Positions 11,880-24,500 of a DNA stretch of 64,000 nt are shown here, piece after piece (the first letter of the stretch is position 1; each line of letters begins with the position of its first letter). Below the pieces are notes generated by a model. It worked only from the letters and a program-made list of their open reading frames with translations, had not been told where the DNA came from and made no database searches. The stretch is from Armigeres subalbatus (lineage: Eukaryota > Arthropoda > Insecta > Diptera > Culicidae). The stretch is from NCBI RefSeq assembly GCF_024139115.2, contig NC_085141.1:179254994-179318993 (forward strand), in the 5' to 3' direction. The translations under genes were made by a program, and so were the position numbers.

Positions 11880-13300
11880 TTTCAGAATTTTAATATGAAT
11901 TGCTAATTAAAAATTATAACTTTAATTGAAATTTTGACTTTTGAAATTTTGAAAAAAAAATGTTTCCCTTATTTATGTGAATTTCTAAATTTCAAGTTCT
12001 TCGCTATTTTAAAATTTTTGAATTTTTAAATTTTATTGGTCCAAAATTTTAAAATTTTTGAAATATTGAAATTTGATATTTTAAAATTTTGAAATTTTGA
12101 AATTTTGAAATTTTAAAGCTCTGAAATTTTGAAATTTTTAAATTTTTGAATTTTGAAATTTTGAAATTTTGAAGTTTTGAAATTTTGTAATTTTGTAATT
12201 TTGAAATTTTGAAATTTTGAAATTTTGAAATTTTGAAATTTTGAAATTTTGAAATTTTGAAATTTTGAAATTTTGAAATTTTGAAATTTTGAAATTTTGA
12301 AATTTTGAAATTTTGAAATTTTGAAATTTTGAAATTTTAAAATTTTGAAATTTTGAAATTTTGAAATTTTGAAATTTTAAAATTTTAAAATTTTAAAATT
12401 TTAAAATTTTAAAATTTTGAAATTTTGAAATTTTGAAATTTTGAAATTTTGAAATTTTGAAATTTTGAAATTTTGAAATTTTGAAATTTTGAAATTTTAA
12501 AATTTTGAAATCTTTAAATTTTGAAATTTTGAAATTTTGAAATTTTGAAACTTTAAAATTTTTGAAATTTTTGAAATTTTTAAATTTTTAAATTTTAAAA
12601 TTTTAAAGTTTTAAAATATTTAAATTTTAAAATTTTGAAATTTTTAAATTTTTAAATTTTTAAATTTTTAAATTTTTAAATCTTTAAATTTTGAAATTTT
12701 AAAATCTCCAAGTTTCCAAATTTGAAAAAATAGAACATAAATGTACTAAGGTAACTAAATTTGAAAAATTTAGACATAAAAATTTTAAGATTTGAAATTT
12801 TTAAGATTTAAAAATTTGAAAATTTTAAAAAATTGAAAATTAAAAATTTTAAAAATTTTAAAATTTGAGAATTAATTTTGCAATTTCAAAATTTGGTATT
12901 TTAATATTTTGAAATATTAAAATTTAGAAATTTTTAAATTTAAAAGTTTTAAAATTTTGGAATTTTTAAATCTTGAAATTTTGATATGTTGAAATTTAAA
13001 AAACTTCAAAAAAAATTTAAAAAATGTCTTGTTTGATAATTATTAAAGTTGAAAATTTAATTAATTAAACGTCTCAAAAGCAAACAATTTTTAAAATTTT
13101 GAGGGATTTTATAAAATTAAGAATTTAGAAATCAAAGTTTGCAAGATTTCAAAGTCTCAGAATTCCAAAATTGTAAATTGTTAATATTTTCAAATCCAAA
13201 AAATAAGAAAACACAAAAATTCAGAATTTTAATTTTTATTGACAAATTAGAACTTAAATTGAAAAATTGGTAATTTCAAAAATTCTCAAGGGTTTTATAT
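11880..13300. repeat. A+T-rich tract with an 8-bp GAAATTTT tandem core
   Basis: Between about 12060 and 12540 the word GAAATTTT repeats almost without interruption. It gives way to TTTAAATT words up to 12720 and irregular A+T sequence after that. The flanks (10410-10610 and 12720-13300) use the same words less regularly. No coding potential. Confidence 0.9.
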
Positions 13301-13476
13301 TCACATGATTCGATGAATATCGATTCATGAAGGGTTGACTTTACTTCGTTGTTTTGACTCTAGCGATTTTCATTTGTTTTGGAGACCTTGTCCAGATTGT
13401 CTTCCGAGAGAAACTTGAGAAACATTTCAATCAAAGTTAATTGCCTATTTCCGGGTATTAGAGGTAACCACTTTCC

Positions 13477-13535
13477 CGTCGATGGGACTTGAATCCACGA
13501 CCCTCAGTACGCTGTAGACTGGTGCTTTAACCATG
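13477..13535 (-). mobile_element. tRNA-Ala-like SINE head, fragment
   Basis: The minus strand reads GGTTAAAGCACC, an anticodon-arm-like stretch, GAGGGTCGTGG and TTCAAGTCCC, a tRNA T-arm with a near-consensus box B. A second copy of the same head lies at 55955-56025. The 5' part with box A is lost or diverged here. Confidence 0.6.
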
Positions 13536-13554
13536 GTGATGATTTCTACTTCTG

Positions 13555-13760
13555 GTCACGCTTATCTTCACCGTAATTAGCTTGCAGACTTCGTGGAAGG
13601 CCGCATACACGATGGCTTTTTGCAGTTGAAAAGGACCTGAGGGATCTCAATGTTCAGGGCAACTGTAAGCGATTGGCCCAGGATTGAGTCCAGTGGAGAA
13701 GAATACTCCATTCGACGTAGGTTCATCGAAGAGTTGTAGCCCATCAAGTATCAAGTAAGG
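13555..13760 (+). pseudogene. Possible LINE 3'-terminal ORF2 fragment
   Basis: One frame near 13634-13730 reads EKDLRDLNVQGNCKRLAQD, a stop, then VQWRRILHS. The RLAQDR-QW pattern with nearby basic residues resembles the C-terminus of mosquito non-LTR retrotransposons. The stop codon and short length show decay. Assignment rests on recollection and needs a protein search. Confidence 0.4.
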
Positions 13761-13789
13761 AATTAGCTTGCAAAATGGCTTGTGAAAAT

Positions 13790-16700
13790 GGTAACACACA
13801 ACATAAAGATGTCTACTGGTAATTGCTTGGACAAAAACATCTTTGTGGTGGAAACTTGGAGGCTAAATAGATTGTATGGCCGAAGGCTATTAATTAAAAA
13901 ACTGCATTATTTGGAACATGTTTGATTAAATTGTGTTTTATGCACAATGTCATTAACGACCAATGTAAACCAAAATCAACAGTCAAAATAGTTAAATACT
14001 GGCTGATATCCAGCTAAATAAAACTAGAAGTGCATCACGTCCTATCATGTTTTATCCAAAAATAATCTACTAGTACTAAATCATGTATCTTTTTCTGTTC
14101 CTACATTATCAACTTATCGATGCTCATAAAGCACCCCCTCGAACAATTTGCGTTTCCAATCAATAACCTGCACAATATTCATAACAACTCTAGTAATTAC
14201 TCGTATCGTGCGCTCAGGGGAATCAATTTGCTCATTCCTACATCACTGCTGGGACGACCGCCCGACGACGGGGCCAGGACCGCATCCTGCTTTCCTCGAT
14301 TGCTATCGATAACTGACTGGAAACCGAAGCTACCTTCGCAACAACAATTCGAAACCTCATTGACCGGACTCGATGAGGCAATTCTAATGTGCATTAGGCA
14401 TTCATTAAAACAAACATTCGAATGGACAACTGCCTACGCACGTATCGGACAGTGCATGCATTTATGTATGGGGTCCTATTATTGCCCAGCGCAGGGGACG
14501 TTCGTATCTAAATATCACTTCGCTAGGTCCATCAGCAGTTCAGCACGGACGGACAGCCGAGCGATGCGGTGTGGACATCGAACGCATTCATCCGGTGCAC
14601 GCTCCCCAGGGAACTATACTATGCTGCCGTAATCAACAGCAATATCCTTAATCGGTTATCCAGACAGGGATTGGAGATGGAGGCAGTGTGGGACGGGAAA
14701 GATAGGGAGAGAACTTGTAGAACAAAATGCTCATCAATCACACACTCTGGATTGTTGGACGTGTATTGGAAGTTGGATCGGCACTGTGTTAGGTTGAACT
14801 CAATTTAATTTTTTATTCATGAAAAAGGCGTTATTTTATGCGTCTGAAATTATTTTGAAATGTTTGTATCTTCATGGTTCCCAATGGATTTGAATTTTAT
14901 TATCATTGATTCACACACTGGATAAAAGGGGTATGGAAACCTCCTATCATATAGCCTTTACGTACACTTTACGTACGAGATAGGAAAAAATGGCATACTT
15001 TCAAATATTAGCAAGCGTCTAGTTTTATCATTTACGCGACTCTTACTTTTTATCATCGATAACAATAAAATGATCTTAAAGAAACCAATGTTTTGATTAA
15101 CTGTTGGATTCAAAATATTCCCAATAAGCGTTATAATTATGACATTGAAATATTTTGATTTCGTGCAATCTTCAACGAATGTATCACATTTGAATCCATA
15201 GCAGCATTTCGCCCAAGAAACAACTACCTAATTGACTTTCAAAGTACCATTTATCACAAGTGTCATTTGTTGCGTAACCCACTAAGCTGTTATGAAGATA
15301 AACTGCTGCTAGGTATTCCAAATCCGTACACGGAGACGAAGGTAACGATTTGAATTTTGTGAAACCCCATACAGCACCACCGACCGACCGTACAATTTGT
15401 TGTACATAATTCCATTCGACGGCGTTTATCTGCATCACGATTCTCCCAAAACAAACCGTCTTCGTCGCCGCAGACTATTGCAAGCAGTTAGGTAAAAGTT
15501 AGCAACTTCCATGATCAACCCACTTCTCTGCAGTAAGTTAAGGTGGTGTACGCACAGGTGCTCAATCAATCATCCCTGCTCCCTCGTCGTCATGCACCAA
15601 GCAAGCCGGCAGCATCCAAACAGCAGCAGCATCTTCCCTCGATTGAATTCGGCTGCGGTGCTTGCTGCTGTTGTTCCGACTCAATGAAACAACTCTTGCC
15701 CCGCCGAGTGGTGGGCCGCTTGAGGTAAAGTTAGTCGCCGTAGAATTAAACAAATTGCGCAAGTGAACCATGTATTGTGAGGTGTTTCTTCTGAGAGCTG
15801 AAGGTAAGATTTTCAAGTAAGCTCCGTCAGACTTCAAGCTTCGGCCTCCGACTACCGTTGCGTATAAATCGTCGTAAATGAGCTGTGACAAGATTGATTG
15901 AATCCCATGTGTCGAGATTTATTGGTGGGATGAAAATCTTGTTTTACAACATGTTTTCGTGGCGGATTGATTGATCGGTGAGGAGGAGGACCGTTCCGTA
16001 ATTGGCTTTAAAGATAGCCTCGGTGCGGTGGTGGACAAAGCCGAGGAATGATTTTTCAATCTAAAAGGCACATCGGAATCGGAAGCAATCAGTGGATGGG
16101 AAAAAGAGCCATCCGATCCGACATGGTTTCCAAATTCCTTCGCCGGATTTCGTGTAGACAAAAAGATTATGAAAACCAAAAGTCGTCTTTCGTTGACAGC
16201 ATGTGGTTGTACTCCCACACTCGGTGGAACGTTGTACTCTCCGTGGACTGGGACGGATACTCCACACTACATTGCGCTTGAATGGATTCAAAAGAAGAAA
16301 AAAAAGTGTCAACTACCAGATAACCGGAAAACAGGCTGAGAGTGTGTGTCTAATCGAAAATTTATGTTCAACCACGATTTCCAATTTCGGCACCACTTGC
16401 GGAAGATAGCTCCGAGAATGCGCCTACATGTCCGTTAGTACTCGGTAACCCCACTATTGTGGAAACAATTGAGCTGCTGTGGATCGGATGCCTCCGGAGT
16501 GACAACCCTCCAGTAGCCACACAACTCTGCACCCGGCACAAACTATTGCTCAGGCCAAAGCAGTGATTCCCAAACATTGGTGACAGACACAGAGATGCTT
16601 CGCTCATGTTTGATGCTAAATTAATGTGCCAATGACAGTGTCGAATAAAACATGTTTGTTCTCGACCATTACTTTAAAAGTATTTCTAATGTTCGTAACT

Positions 16701-17650
16701 ATAAACCATACTTTTAATAGGAAAACTTGGGAACGTCCACCCTGTGGGGAACCCACCGCATGCCGACGGAGCTCGTGTGGAACAAAAAGAAAATTGCAGC
16801 AGAAAAGAATCTGGACTTTTTCTGCTCTACTCCATCTTGCTGGTTGTGTCGCTGCAGCACATTGCTGGCTGGGATCATCCCGGGGAGAGTAGGTTGGTAC
16901 TTTTTTACGCCAAGGCACGTCCGAAAAATGCTGCAATGTGAAGTTTTTCGTTGACTCTGGGTGGTTTGCTCGGAAGGTCTATACGTTCGTCCGAGAGAAG
17001 AAAAAAACCCGAGCTCCAAGTTGCAGCAATCAGATTGCGCCTCTTCTTCCGCTGAGCTCCCAGGGGAGACAATTTGATTAGGCTTTGGCAAAAGTTTATT
17101 TTTGCCACTTTGTTTGGGCTAGTTTGTATCACTATTTTTTTCTCCTTCTTACTGGTGCACTTTTCCGGCATCGTGTGTCTGCTAATTTGTAGGAATGGCA
17201 GTATTCATGTCCGGATTTCGTGATCGGGGTTGTGTGTCAAACAGTTGTGTTTTTCTTTCGGGATGAGTTTGTTGAACTATAACGAGAGTTTGGTTTGTGG
17301 GGTGCAACTTTTTATGCTAATGTGTATGTTTCAAATTCGATTTGTGACATGCACGGGCTGCCTCAAGATAGGACTTTATCCAACTGGAACATGAGCTTTT
17401 GATTTGCAATACGAGATTGACGTGTATCATTATTCATATCCATATCTGCAATTTATTCTATCATAATTATTGTCCATCATTTACGATAAAATCTTTCCTT
17501 TTGATTTCTGTGACAAAAATGTGTCACTGCGTTAAAACACTGTGCTAGCCAGGAGTATTATTGGAAGAAATGTTGTAAACATATCAAAAATAACCGTGAT
17601 GAACTTTTGTTAAATAAAAAATCACGTAAATAAAAAAAAAAAAGAAAAAA
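13790..17650. other. Unique sequence, no gene recognised
   Basis: Normal composition and little repetition. Frames such as 14120-14632 (plus) and 15562-15891 (minus) are open, but their translations are low in hydrophobic periodicity and match nothing I know. 17630-17660 is an A-rich run. Non-coding exons or regulatory DNA of a neighbouring gene cannot be excluded. Confidence 0.5.
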
Positions 17651-17786
17651 AATATCAAAAATAATTTTTGATGGAAAACGGAACAGTTTCCCTATATCCC
17701 CCTAAATTAGTTCATAATTCCATTGATTTTTTTCAACCAAACTTTCTATTTTGGGAAAAAAAAAGTTTGTGTTTTTTAGTCAGGGG

Positions 17787-17900
17787 TAGACCTGTGCGCC
17801 GCCGCGCCACGCCGCCGCCGCCGATACTTTTTGACGTACGCCGACGCCGGTCAAGGTATCGGCGGCGCGCCATACGCCGGTTGGCTCCACGCCGCCGAAT
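17787..17900 (+). mobile_element. GC-rich hAT-like terminus
   Basis: The sequence starts TAGACCTGTGCGCC and continues with GCCGCC/CGGCG-rich words, an abrupt G+C island in A+T-rich DNA. It pairs with 21124-21177, whose reverse complement starts TAGAGGTGTGCGCC (12 of 14 bases equal). The flanking octamers do not match, so the two ends may come from different copies. Confidence 0.5.
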
Positions 17901-18179
17901 TTCGTATTTCACGCCGATGATTGGTCAACACAAAAATCAAAGGATGCACATGCAGTGCGTTTGCATCTGCCGAACCAAAGCAACCTATCAGGTATTAATA
18001 AAATAGCTGTTGGATTTGGAACAACCCCCCCCCCCCTTTTGCAAAAATGGTAACTTGGCTTCTGGAGCTGGAGCAAGATGACAATCCAACATGTGACCCT
18101 CCAAATTAAACGTTTCCTTCGCTTCTCCTTGTACTTAAATTGCCAGAATGGTTAACAAAAAAAAACTTTTCAATTTATT

Positions 18180-20900
18180 TTGATAAACAATTCCCAAAGA
18201 AATTTCTTGGATTTCCTGAAATAATTTTCGTACGGAGATTTCCGAAAATTCGTCTTAGAATTTCGGAAGGAAATGGCGGAGAAAATTACGAAGGAATTAC
18301 TAGATGATTTTCCTAGGCAGAGCAGAGAAACTTACGCAAAGCCCGCGGGATAGAGAGAATCTCCTTTCAACAGTGTAACCCAACAGACTAATAAATAGAT
18401 TCGCAATACATACTTTATTTTGATAAACAATTCCCAAATAAATTTCTTGGTCTTTGTGAAATAAATTTCGAAGGAAGTCCTGGAGTCCTGAATAAAATTC
18501 TTAGAGTCTTGAGGAATTTCTGGATCAATTTTCGTAGTAATTTCTGGAGGATTTTCTGAAGGAATCCCTGGAGAAAATTCCGAAGGTCCTGGAGGAATGT
18601 CTAAATAATTTCTTTAAGAAATTTAAGAATGTCGGTAATTCCTTTAGGAGTTCCTTCGGAAATTATATCTGATATCTGAAAATTCGTCCTAGAATGGTGG
18701 AAGAAAATGGCGGAGGAAATTCCGAAAGAATTACCAAATTAATTTCCGAGGGAATGGAATACCTGGGAAACTTCCAGTGGAATTGTTAAAATAATTTTCG
18801 AAGGAATTTTGTAGAAATTTTTAAAAGTATGTTTGTACGTAACTATCCACCATCTTGGCATGAGTGTTGCTCTACATATGGCTCCACTCAATAGTACAGT
18901 CGAATTTAATTACCATTCTGCTTTCAATGCACTGCTGTATGAAGGGCAAAAAACGAAGGTGACTGGCGCGTAAGCAGCGACACTTACGCAAAGCCCGCGG
19001 GATAGTGAGAATCTCCTTACAACAGTATAATCCAACAGACTGATAATTATATTCGCAATCCTTTTTGAGCTTTCCGAGGGATGGCTTCTTTGAGGAAGGG
19101 CGCGTTAAATCCATTACAACTGTAGGGAAGTGTACCCATCTACATGGGTAGACATTTTTTTAAAGTATTTCAACAAGAATTTCTGAAGGAATTATTGCTG
19201 GAATATCAGAATTACTATTAGATAAATTTTCGAAGGAATTTCCTAAAGGATTGCTTAAGAAATTTCCTAAGGTCCTAAGCAATTCCTGAGGGAAATTTTA
19301 AAAAATCTTGGTTTCATTTGTGGAGGTTTTTTGAAGGAATTCGTGGAGAAGTTCCCGAAATTTTTGAAGTGATACTAAAATGAGTTTCTTTGTTGACTTA
19401 CCGAATTAATTCCTGAATATATTTTCTAGGGAATTATTTAAAGTATTAACCAAAAAATATCTGTAGAAATTTTCGAAGGAACTCCTGCAGTAAATTCCCA
19501 AGGAATTATTGAGAATATCCGCAATATAGATATTTTTAGACTTCTTGGCATGTAGTCTTGATTCTAGAGTCAAAACTGAGTTTGTTTTACCACTGTCCGG
19601 AGAAATTCTTGGAGAAATATAGGAATTTCTATTTAAATTCCAATAGCAATTTGTTTGGAAAATCCAATAAAAATTCCTTCGTAAATTCCTTTCAGAATTC
19701 CTTCGGATATTCTTTCAAAAAATCATTTAAAAATTCTATTCGAAAATATTTTCAGGTTAACTATTGGTTATTCTTTCAAGAATTAAGCCGGAAATTCCTC
19801 TAGGAATTTCTTCGAAAATCTCTTTAGAAAAGCCACCAGGAATTAATTTGGACATACATCCAGGGATTCCTTCAGGCAACCCTTTGGAAAGGCCTTTTAA
19901 TTTTATCAGAAATTCTTTTCCTCCAGAGAGTCCTTAGGAAATTCCTTCAGTAAACCACACATAATTCCTGAAGGAATAATTCCGGAACAAATTTTAATTT
20001 GGAGAAATTTTTAAAGGATTTTTCGAAGATCTACAGGAATTTCTGGAAGAGTTGTTAAGGGGCTGTCCATAAACCACGTAGATTCTTGAGGAGGGGGGAA
20101 GGGTTTCGAAAAAGTTTTTTTTTTATTTTATATTTTTGGAAACAATTTATACAGCAGCTTTTAGGTTTTTTCTTGTTTTTTTTGCAAGACTTTACCGAAA
20201 TAATCTCTTGAATTTCTCCAGAAAAATCTATTGAATATCACAGAAGTAAAAGTATGAACTACGGCTTAAAACTTTCATGGATTTCACCATAAAAATCTTC
20301 TGTGTTGAGCAGAAAATTTCTTTAAAGTATTCTATAAAAAACATTCGAAAGTTTTTCAAAATTTCCAAATGGATTTTATTGCAGATTTTACTAGAATATC
20401 CTTTGATTTTCAGCATTAACTTCTTTGGAAACTTCCAAATAAAGCATATTAAACAAAAGTCTTTGGAATTTCCAAAAGACATTCTTTGGAACTTTTAAGG
20501 GGAGAGAAACCCCTTCAGAATTTCTACTGGAGATTTTCTGGGAAGTTATCGGATTTTTTTTCCTAATTTTGGAAATTCTTTGGACATATAAGCAAAATTC
20601 TTCGAAATTCCCATGAGAAACTCTTCGTAAATTTCATGGCAATTTCTTCGGGGGTACTATTGCAAATTCTTTAGAACTATCTATGGAAAATGTTAGGAAT
20701 TTCTAGAAAGAAATTATTTGAATTTCCCACCAAAAATTCTTTGAGAGCACATTTTTTATGCAATTTCTGTAAAAAAGCTTTTCCTCAGGAAATCGCTTTA
20801 AATTGTTCGGAATGTTTGTTTAATCTTAAAATTACCTCGGGAAATAAATCTAAATTTCCACGGAAAATTGCTCGGAATTTTAACGGAAAAACTTTCGGAA
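18180..20900. repeat. Decayed GGAATTCC-type satellite
   Basis: Words such as GAAGGAATT, TTCCGAAGG and AAATTCCTT recur at irregular spacing throughout, as expected for an old, mutated relative of the 24-bp satellite. Short frames inside (for example 19558-19803) have no family. A separate pair of copies, 18330-18407 and 18982-19059, shares about 75 bp beginning CTTACGCAAAGCCCGCGGGA. Confidence 0.65.
20054..20100 (+). mobile_element. MITE end fragment with CCATAAACCACGTAG motif
   Basis: TTAAGGGGCTGTCCATAAACCACGTAG-type sequence is followed by a G-rich run. It resembles the termini of a widespread mosquito MITE group whose other members here begin GGTCC and carry TTACGTAA. No opposite end was located. 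Confidence 0.4.
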
Positions 20901-21123
20901 TTTAGATGGAAATTCTTGGGATTTCACCGGATGATTATTCAACGGGATATTGCATGAGATATTCAAGAAAAACATCGGAAATTTCACGGAGAGTTCTTTG
21001 GTTCTACGAAATTCCTATCAAAAACTTATTGGAATGTAAAAATGACATTCTCGGAATTTCAACTAGATTTTTTTTCGAAATCCTGAAAATTCTGAGACTT
21101 ATAGGTCCGATGCGTGACAGATG

Positions 21124-21177
21124 TTAAGCAGTGGCGCGCCGATGCAAAAGTGTCGGCGACGGTGGCGCACACCTCTA
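21124..21177 (-). mobile_element. Opposite hAT-like terminus
   Basis: The segment ends GGCGCACACCTCTA and contains GGCGCGCC, the counterpart of 17787-17900. The 8 bases outside (GGAGGAAT) differ from those outside the left end (GTCAGGGG), so a single intact element is not shown. Confidence 0.5.
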
Positions 21178-21255
21178 GGAGGAATCGAATTCAATAGACA
21201 TAAACGAATCTTTTTGATTCCGTTTTAAATTGATTTTTTGTTGGATTTGTGTCTT

Positions 21256-21500
21256 ACTTCTCACTTCGCACTTCTCACTTTTCACAGTGGAAAGTGAGAA
21301 ATGAGAGGTGAGAAGATAGACATCTCACTACTCACTTCTCCCTTCTCACTTTTTACAATGATAAGTGAGAGATGAGGAATGAGATTTAAGACGTCTCACT
21401 CCTCACCTCATTTCTCACTTCTCACTGTGAGAGATGAGAAATGAGAAGTAAGAAGTGAGAGGTCTCACTTCTCACTTCGCACTACTCCCTTTTCACACCT
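21256..21500. repeat. 7-bp CTTCTCA repeat with alternating polarity
   Basis: Blocks of about 30 bp of CACTTCTCA words alternate with blocks of their complement TGAGAAGTG, switching about six times. Neighbouring blocks can pair into hairpins. The same heptamer recurs at 36.54-36.73, 37.39-37.45, 48.90-49.01 and 54.56-54.76 kb. Confidence 0.8.
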
Positions 21501-21519
21501 CTTTTCTCGCATTCCAAAT

Positions 21520-21630
21520 TACCTATTCGGCCAAATATCCTATTCTGCCAAATGACCCATTTGGCCAGATGGGTTTCGGCCTAGTGGCACTCGGCCAAAT
21601 GGCTTTCGAAAAAAAGCCTTTCGTCCCCTT
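21520..21630 (+). repeat. ATTCGGCCAAATG short repeat
   Basis: CTATTCGGCCAAATA, TTTGGCCAGATGG, CTCGGCCAAATGGC and variants occur in tandem. Related words occur at 37484-37530 and 54533-54570, again next to the CTTCTCA heptamer repeat. Confidence 0.7.
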
Positions 21631-21826
21631 TTAATCATTATAAAGCATATTTATTTGTGGGCAAGGATTACTATTCTTTAGCCCCACTGGAATATTACAC
21701 GACCTAAACTTTCAAGTAAAATTGCTTCCTGTAAAAAATATTAATTAATTGAAGCAGATCTATGCATGTTATGCCGAGTAATGCTAGTGAAGTAAGCCGC
21801 CGCTTTCCGTACAGTGGTCATCTTTT

Positions 21827-21945
21827 TTTCTTCTTCTTATTGGTTTTACATCCCCCACAGATAGCTTAGCTTAGCTTTAGCTTGGCTTAGCTTTGCTTTG
21901 ACTGACTACACCTCTTGGTTTTACATCCCCCATTCATACATTAAT
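21827..21945 (-). mobile_element. Two short Feilai-like SINE 3'-end fragments
   Basis: TTCTTCTTCTTATTGG followed by TTTTACATCCCCCACAGA matches the tail of the SINE on the minus strand. A second TTGGTTTTACATCCCCCA lies near 21918. Between them is an AGCTTAGCTT-type simple repeat. Confidence 0.5.
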
Positions 21946-22021
21946 AAATAAAATATCAAATAATAATAATAATAACAAAATTGGTCAAATATTCCATGAA
22001 CGATAAACGCTTCTAAAAGGG

Positions 22022-22262
22022 GGTAATCTATGGAAAAAATGTTCAGTTTTATTGTTGATTTATATTTATTCAAGGCAATTTTCAAACTTTGTCATGCTCT
22101 TTATTGATTTTTTATGGAAAGTTTTTAATTTTTTGTAAAAAAAGAAATTATTTTGTGGAAAATTTTGTATTTGTTACTGCTAAAATTGATTTATTTTTGG
22201 AAATTTTGTTATGGAAAATTTATATTTTTTAGGGGGAGTTTTTATTTTAGTCTTAACTTTCT
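22022..22262. repeat. A+T-rich segment shared with 40.8 and 42.1-42.5 kb
   Basis: Words such as ATGGAAAATTT and GGAGTTTTTATTTTAGTC occur here and again at about 42430-42485, and the complement of similar words at 40850-41000. It is a dispersed repeat of unknown class without coding potential. Confidence 0.5.
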
Positions 22263-22274
22263 TTTTTATATAAT

Positions 22275-22780
22275 GGCGGTCCAAACAAGGATCAATTTAT
22301 TTCTAATAAAGCGCATTTTCTATAACTAAAAGCAGCAAAACCAAGGTCAGAATCTTGTGAAAACTTGCACTTCACTGCTACTGACGCCAACGTCAGCCAC
22401 TCGATGATTTGCCGCTGAAATTCAACGCAAGGGACACCATCCATGCAAATGAGTATTTGCAGCGTCTTTCTCCGACGAACGCTTGCGCTGCTACCGACGG
22501 AGCATTTCTGTCGATGCCAAGCGATTATGATTTGCTAAAATATTTATCTCGGCTCAACCTTTCATTGTGTAAAATGATGATTTCGAAAAGAAAATCAATT
22601 TGTTCTCAATAATGCGCAATTCCGATCATAAACAGCAATAAAACCGAAATCAGAGTCTAAAGAAATGTTTACTTGACGCCAACGTCAGACACTCGGTAAT
22701 TTTATTCTTCATCCATGTGAATGATTTTATGCTGCGTCTCCCTTCGACGAGGGCTTCCGCTGCTACTACGGCACCCACAC
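22275..22780 (+). repeat. Diverged tandem duplication, unit about 290 bp
   Basis: Copy one (22275-22520) and copy two (22580-22780) share GATCAATTT, AATAA-GCGCA, AGCA-AAAACC, GACGCCAACGTCAG, CACTCG and the GCGTCT-TCCGACGA region. The copies are heavily diverged. A short third echo (CAATAATG) follows near 22908. Function unknown. Confidence 0.6.
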
Positions 22781-22994
22781 CCAATTTTTTTCAGCATAGA
22801 TTTTATCTCCTATATATTTTAAATTACTCCAATACTGATTTATTTTGCGCATATTTGGAATGTTAACGATTTTACAGGAGAATATGATGCAAAACGATCA
22901 TACTGCTCAATAATGACTTTTGATACAATCATGCAAAAAACGAGCTCAAATTTAAACTATTTTGCACTCCATACCATGCTTTAAATTGGTTGTA

Positions 22995-23720
22995 GGACAA
23001 AAGGTCGAAGGTCAAGAGGTCGAAGAGACAAAAAGTCTAAACGAAAAATCTGTGTCAAAAGGTCGAAGGACTGGAGGTCTAAGGTCGAAGGGACAGAAGG
23101 TTGAAACAAAAAAATTGAATCAAAAGGTCGAAAAGACAGAAGATCGAAACGAAAAATCTGAGTCAAAACGATGAAGGACAAAAAGTCGAAGGTCAAACGC
23201 TCGAAAGGACAAAGGGTCGATAGGTCAAAAAGTCGAAGGGACAAAAGGTCGAAACGAGAAATCTGAGTCAAAAGGTCGAAGATCAAAAGGTCGAAAGGAC
23301 AAAAGGTCGAAACAAAAAATCTGAGTCAAAAGGTCGAAAGACAAAAAATTGAAAGGACGAAACTTCGAAAGAACAAAAGATATAACTAAGAGACAAAAGG
23401 TCGCACCGAAGAATTTGAGTCAAAAGGCAGAAAGGACAAAAGGTCGAAGAGACAAAAGGTAGAAATAAAAAAAATGAGTCAAAAGATCTAAAAGGCAAAA
23501 GGTCGAATGTCAACAAAAGAAGAACTAACGGTTGTAGGACAAAAGGTCGAAGGACAAAAGGTCGAAACAAAAAATCTGAGTCAAAAGGTTGAAGGACAAA
23601 AAGTAGAATGACAAAAGGTGGAAGGGTCAAAAGGTTGAAGGTCAAACGGTCGAAAGGACAAAAGATCGAAAAAAACAAAAGGTTGAAGTAACAAAAGGTC
23701 GAAAAGAAAAATCGAGCGAC
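22995..23720 (+). repeat. GGTCGAAGGACAAAA minisatellite
   Basis: Units of roughly 12-16 bp built from AAAAGGTCGAAAGGAC repeat with variants containing AATCTGAGTCAAAAGG. A fragment is at 24145-24185. The same family in opposite orientation is at 25845-26085. The long minus-strand frame 23283-23780 is repeat-derived. Confidence 0.85.
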
Positions 23721-24500
23721 AAAATAAGAATTTTTCCTTCTTTTAATCATAGAATTCAATTCGAGTTTGTTGTTTATCATTGTTGAATTTTTCCTTCTTC
23801 AATTCATAGACCGTCATAGTCTATCGATAGAAAAAAGTTTTTTTTTGACATTAAGCAAGGCATGAAGTCTAAATTCCACATTCAGAACAGGGATTTGTTT
23901 TACTACTGTTCGCTACTGTTTTTGAAAGCATTCCTTTAGATGTTCCTGAAAGATTTTTTGAAGAATGTCAGAAGGAATTCCTGTAGAAATCTATAAATTT
24001 ATATGAAAATCCCAATTGGTATTTGGTAATACCGTTGGAAATTTTTTAGTGGATTTTTTATATAATTCTTTAGAAATCAATTTAAAAATATAGGCGGAAA
24101 ACTTTTCTATTATAACAACTTCGGCGTACATAATTAAATGAATCTGTGTCAAAAAGTCGAAGGTTGAAGGATAGAAGGTTGAAAGAACAAATTTCTAAAT
24201 TTCATTGACTTTTCTCTCGTGTTTCGCATATTTATATTTATTTGTTTTTCGCCTGAATATATTTTATTGTTGCATTTTTCCTTATTTTAATCATGTGGTT
24301 TTCTTTTTAATTTTCTCATATTTATATTTATTTGTGTTTCCCCTAATAATATTTCATTTTAGAATTCTCACTTTGTTCTACAATTTTTAGATTAACATAC
24401 CATTTTTAGCTTAACATACCATCTTGTAATGATAATAATTTTGTTTGTATCTGCTTAGAAGACCATACATTTGAATGGGAGTAAAATTTGTTTTGAAGTA

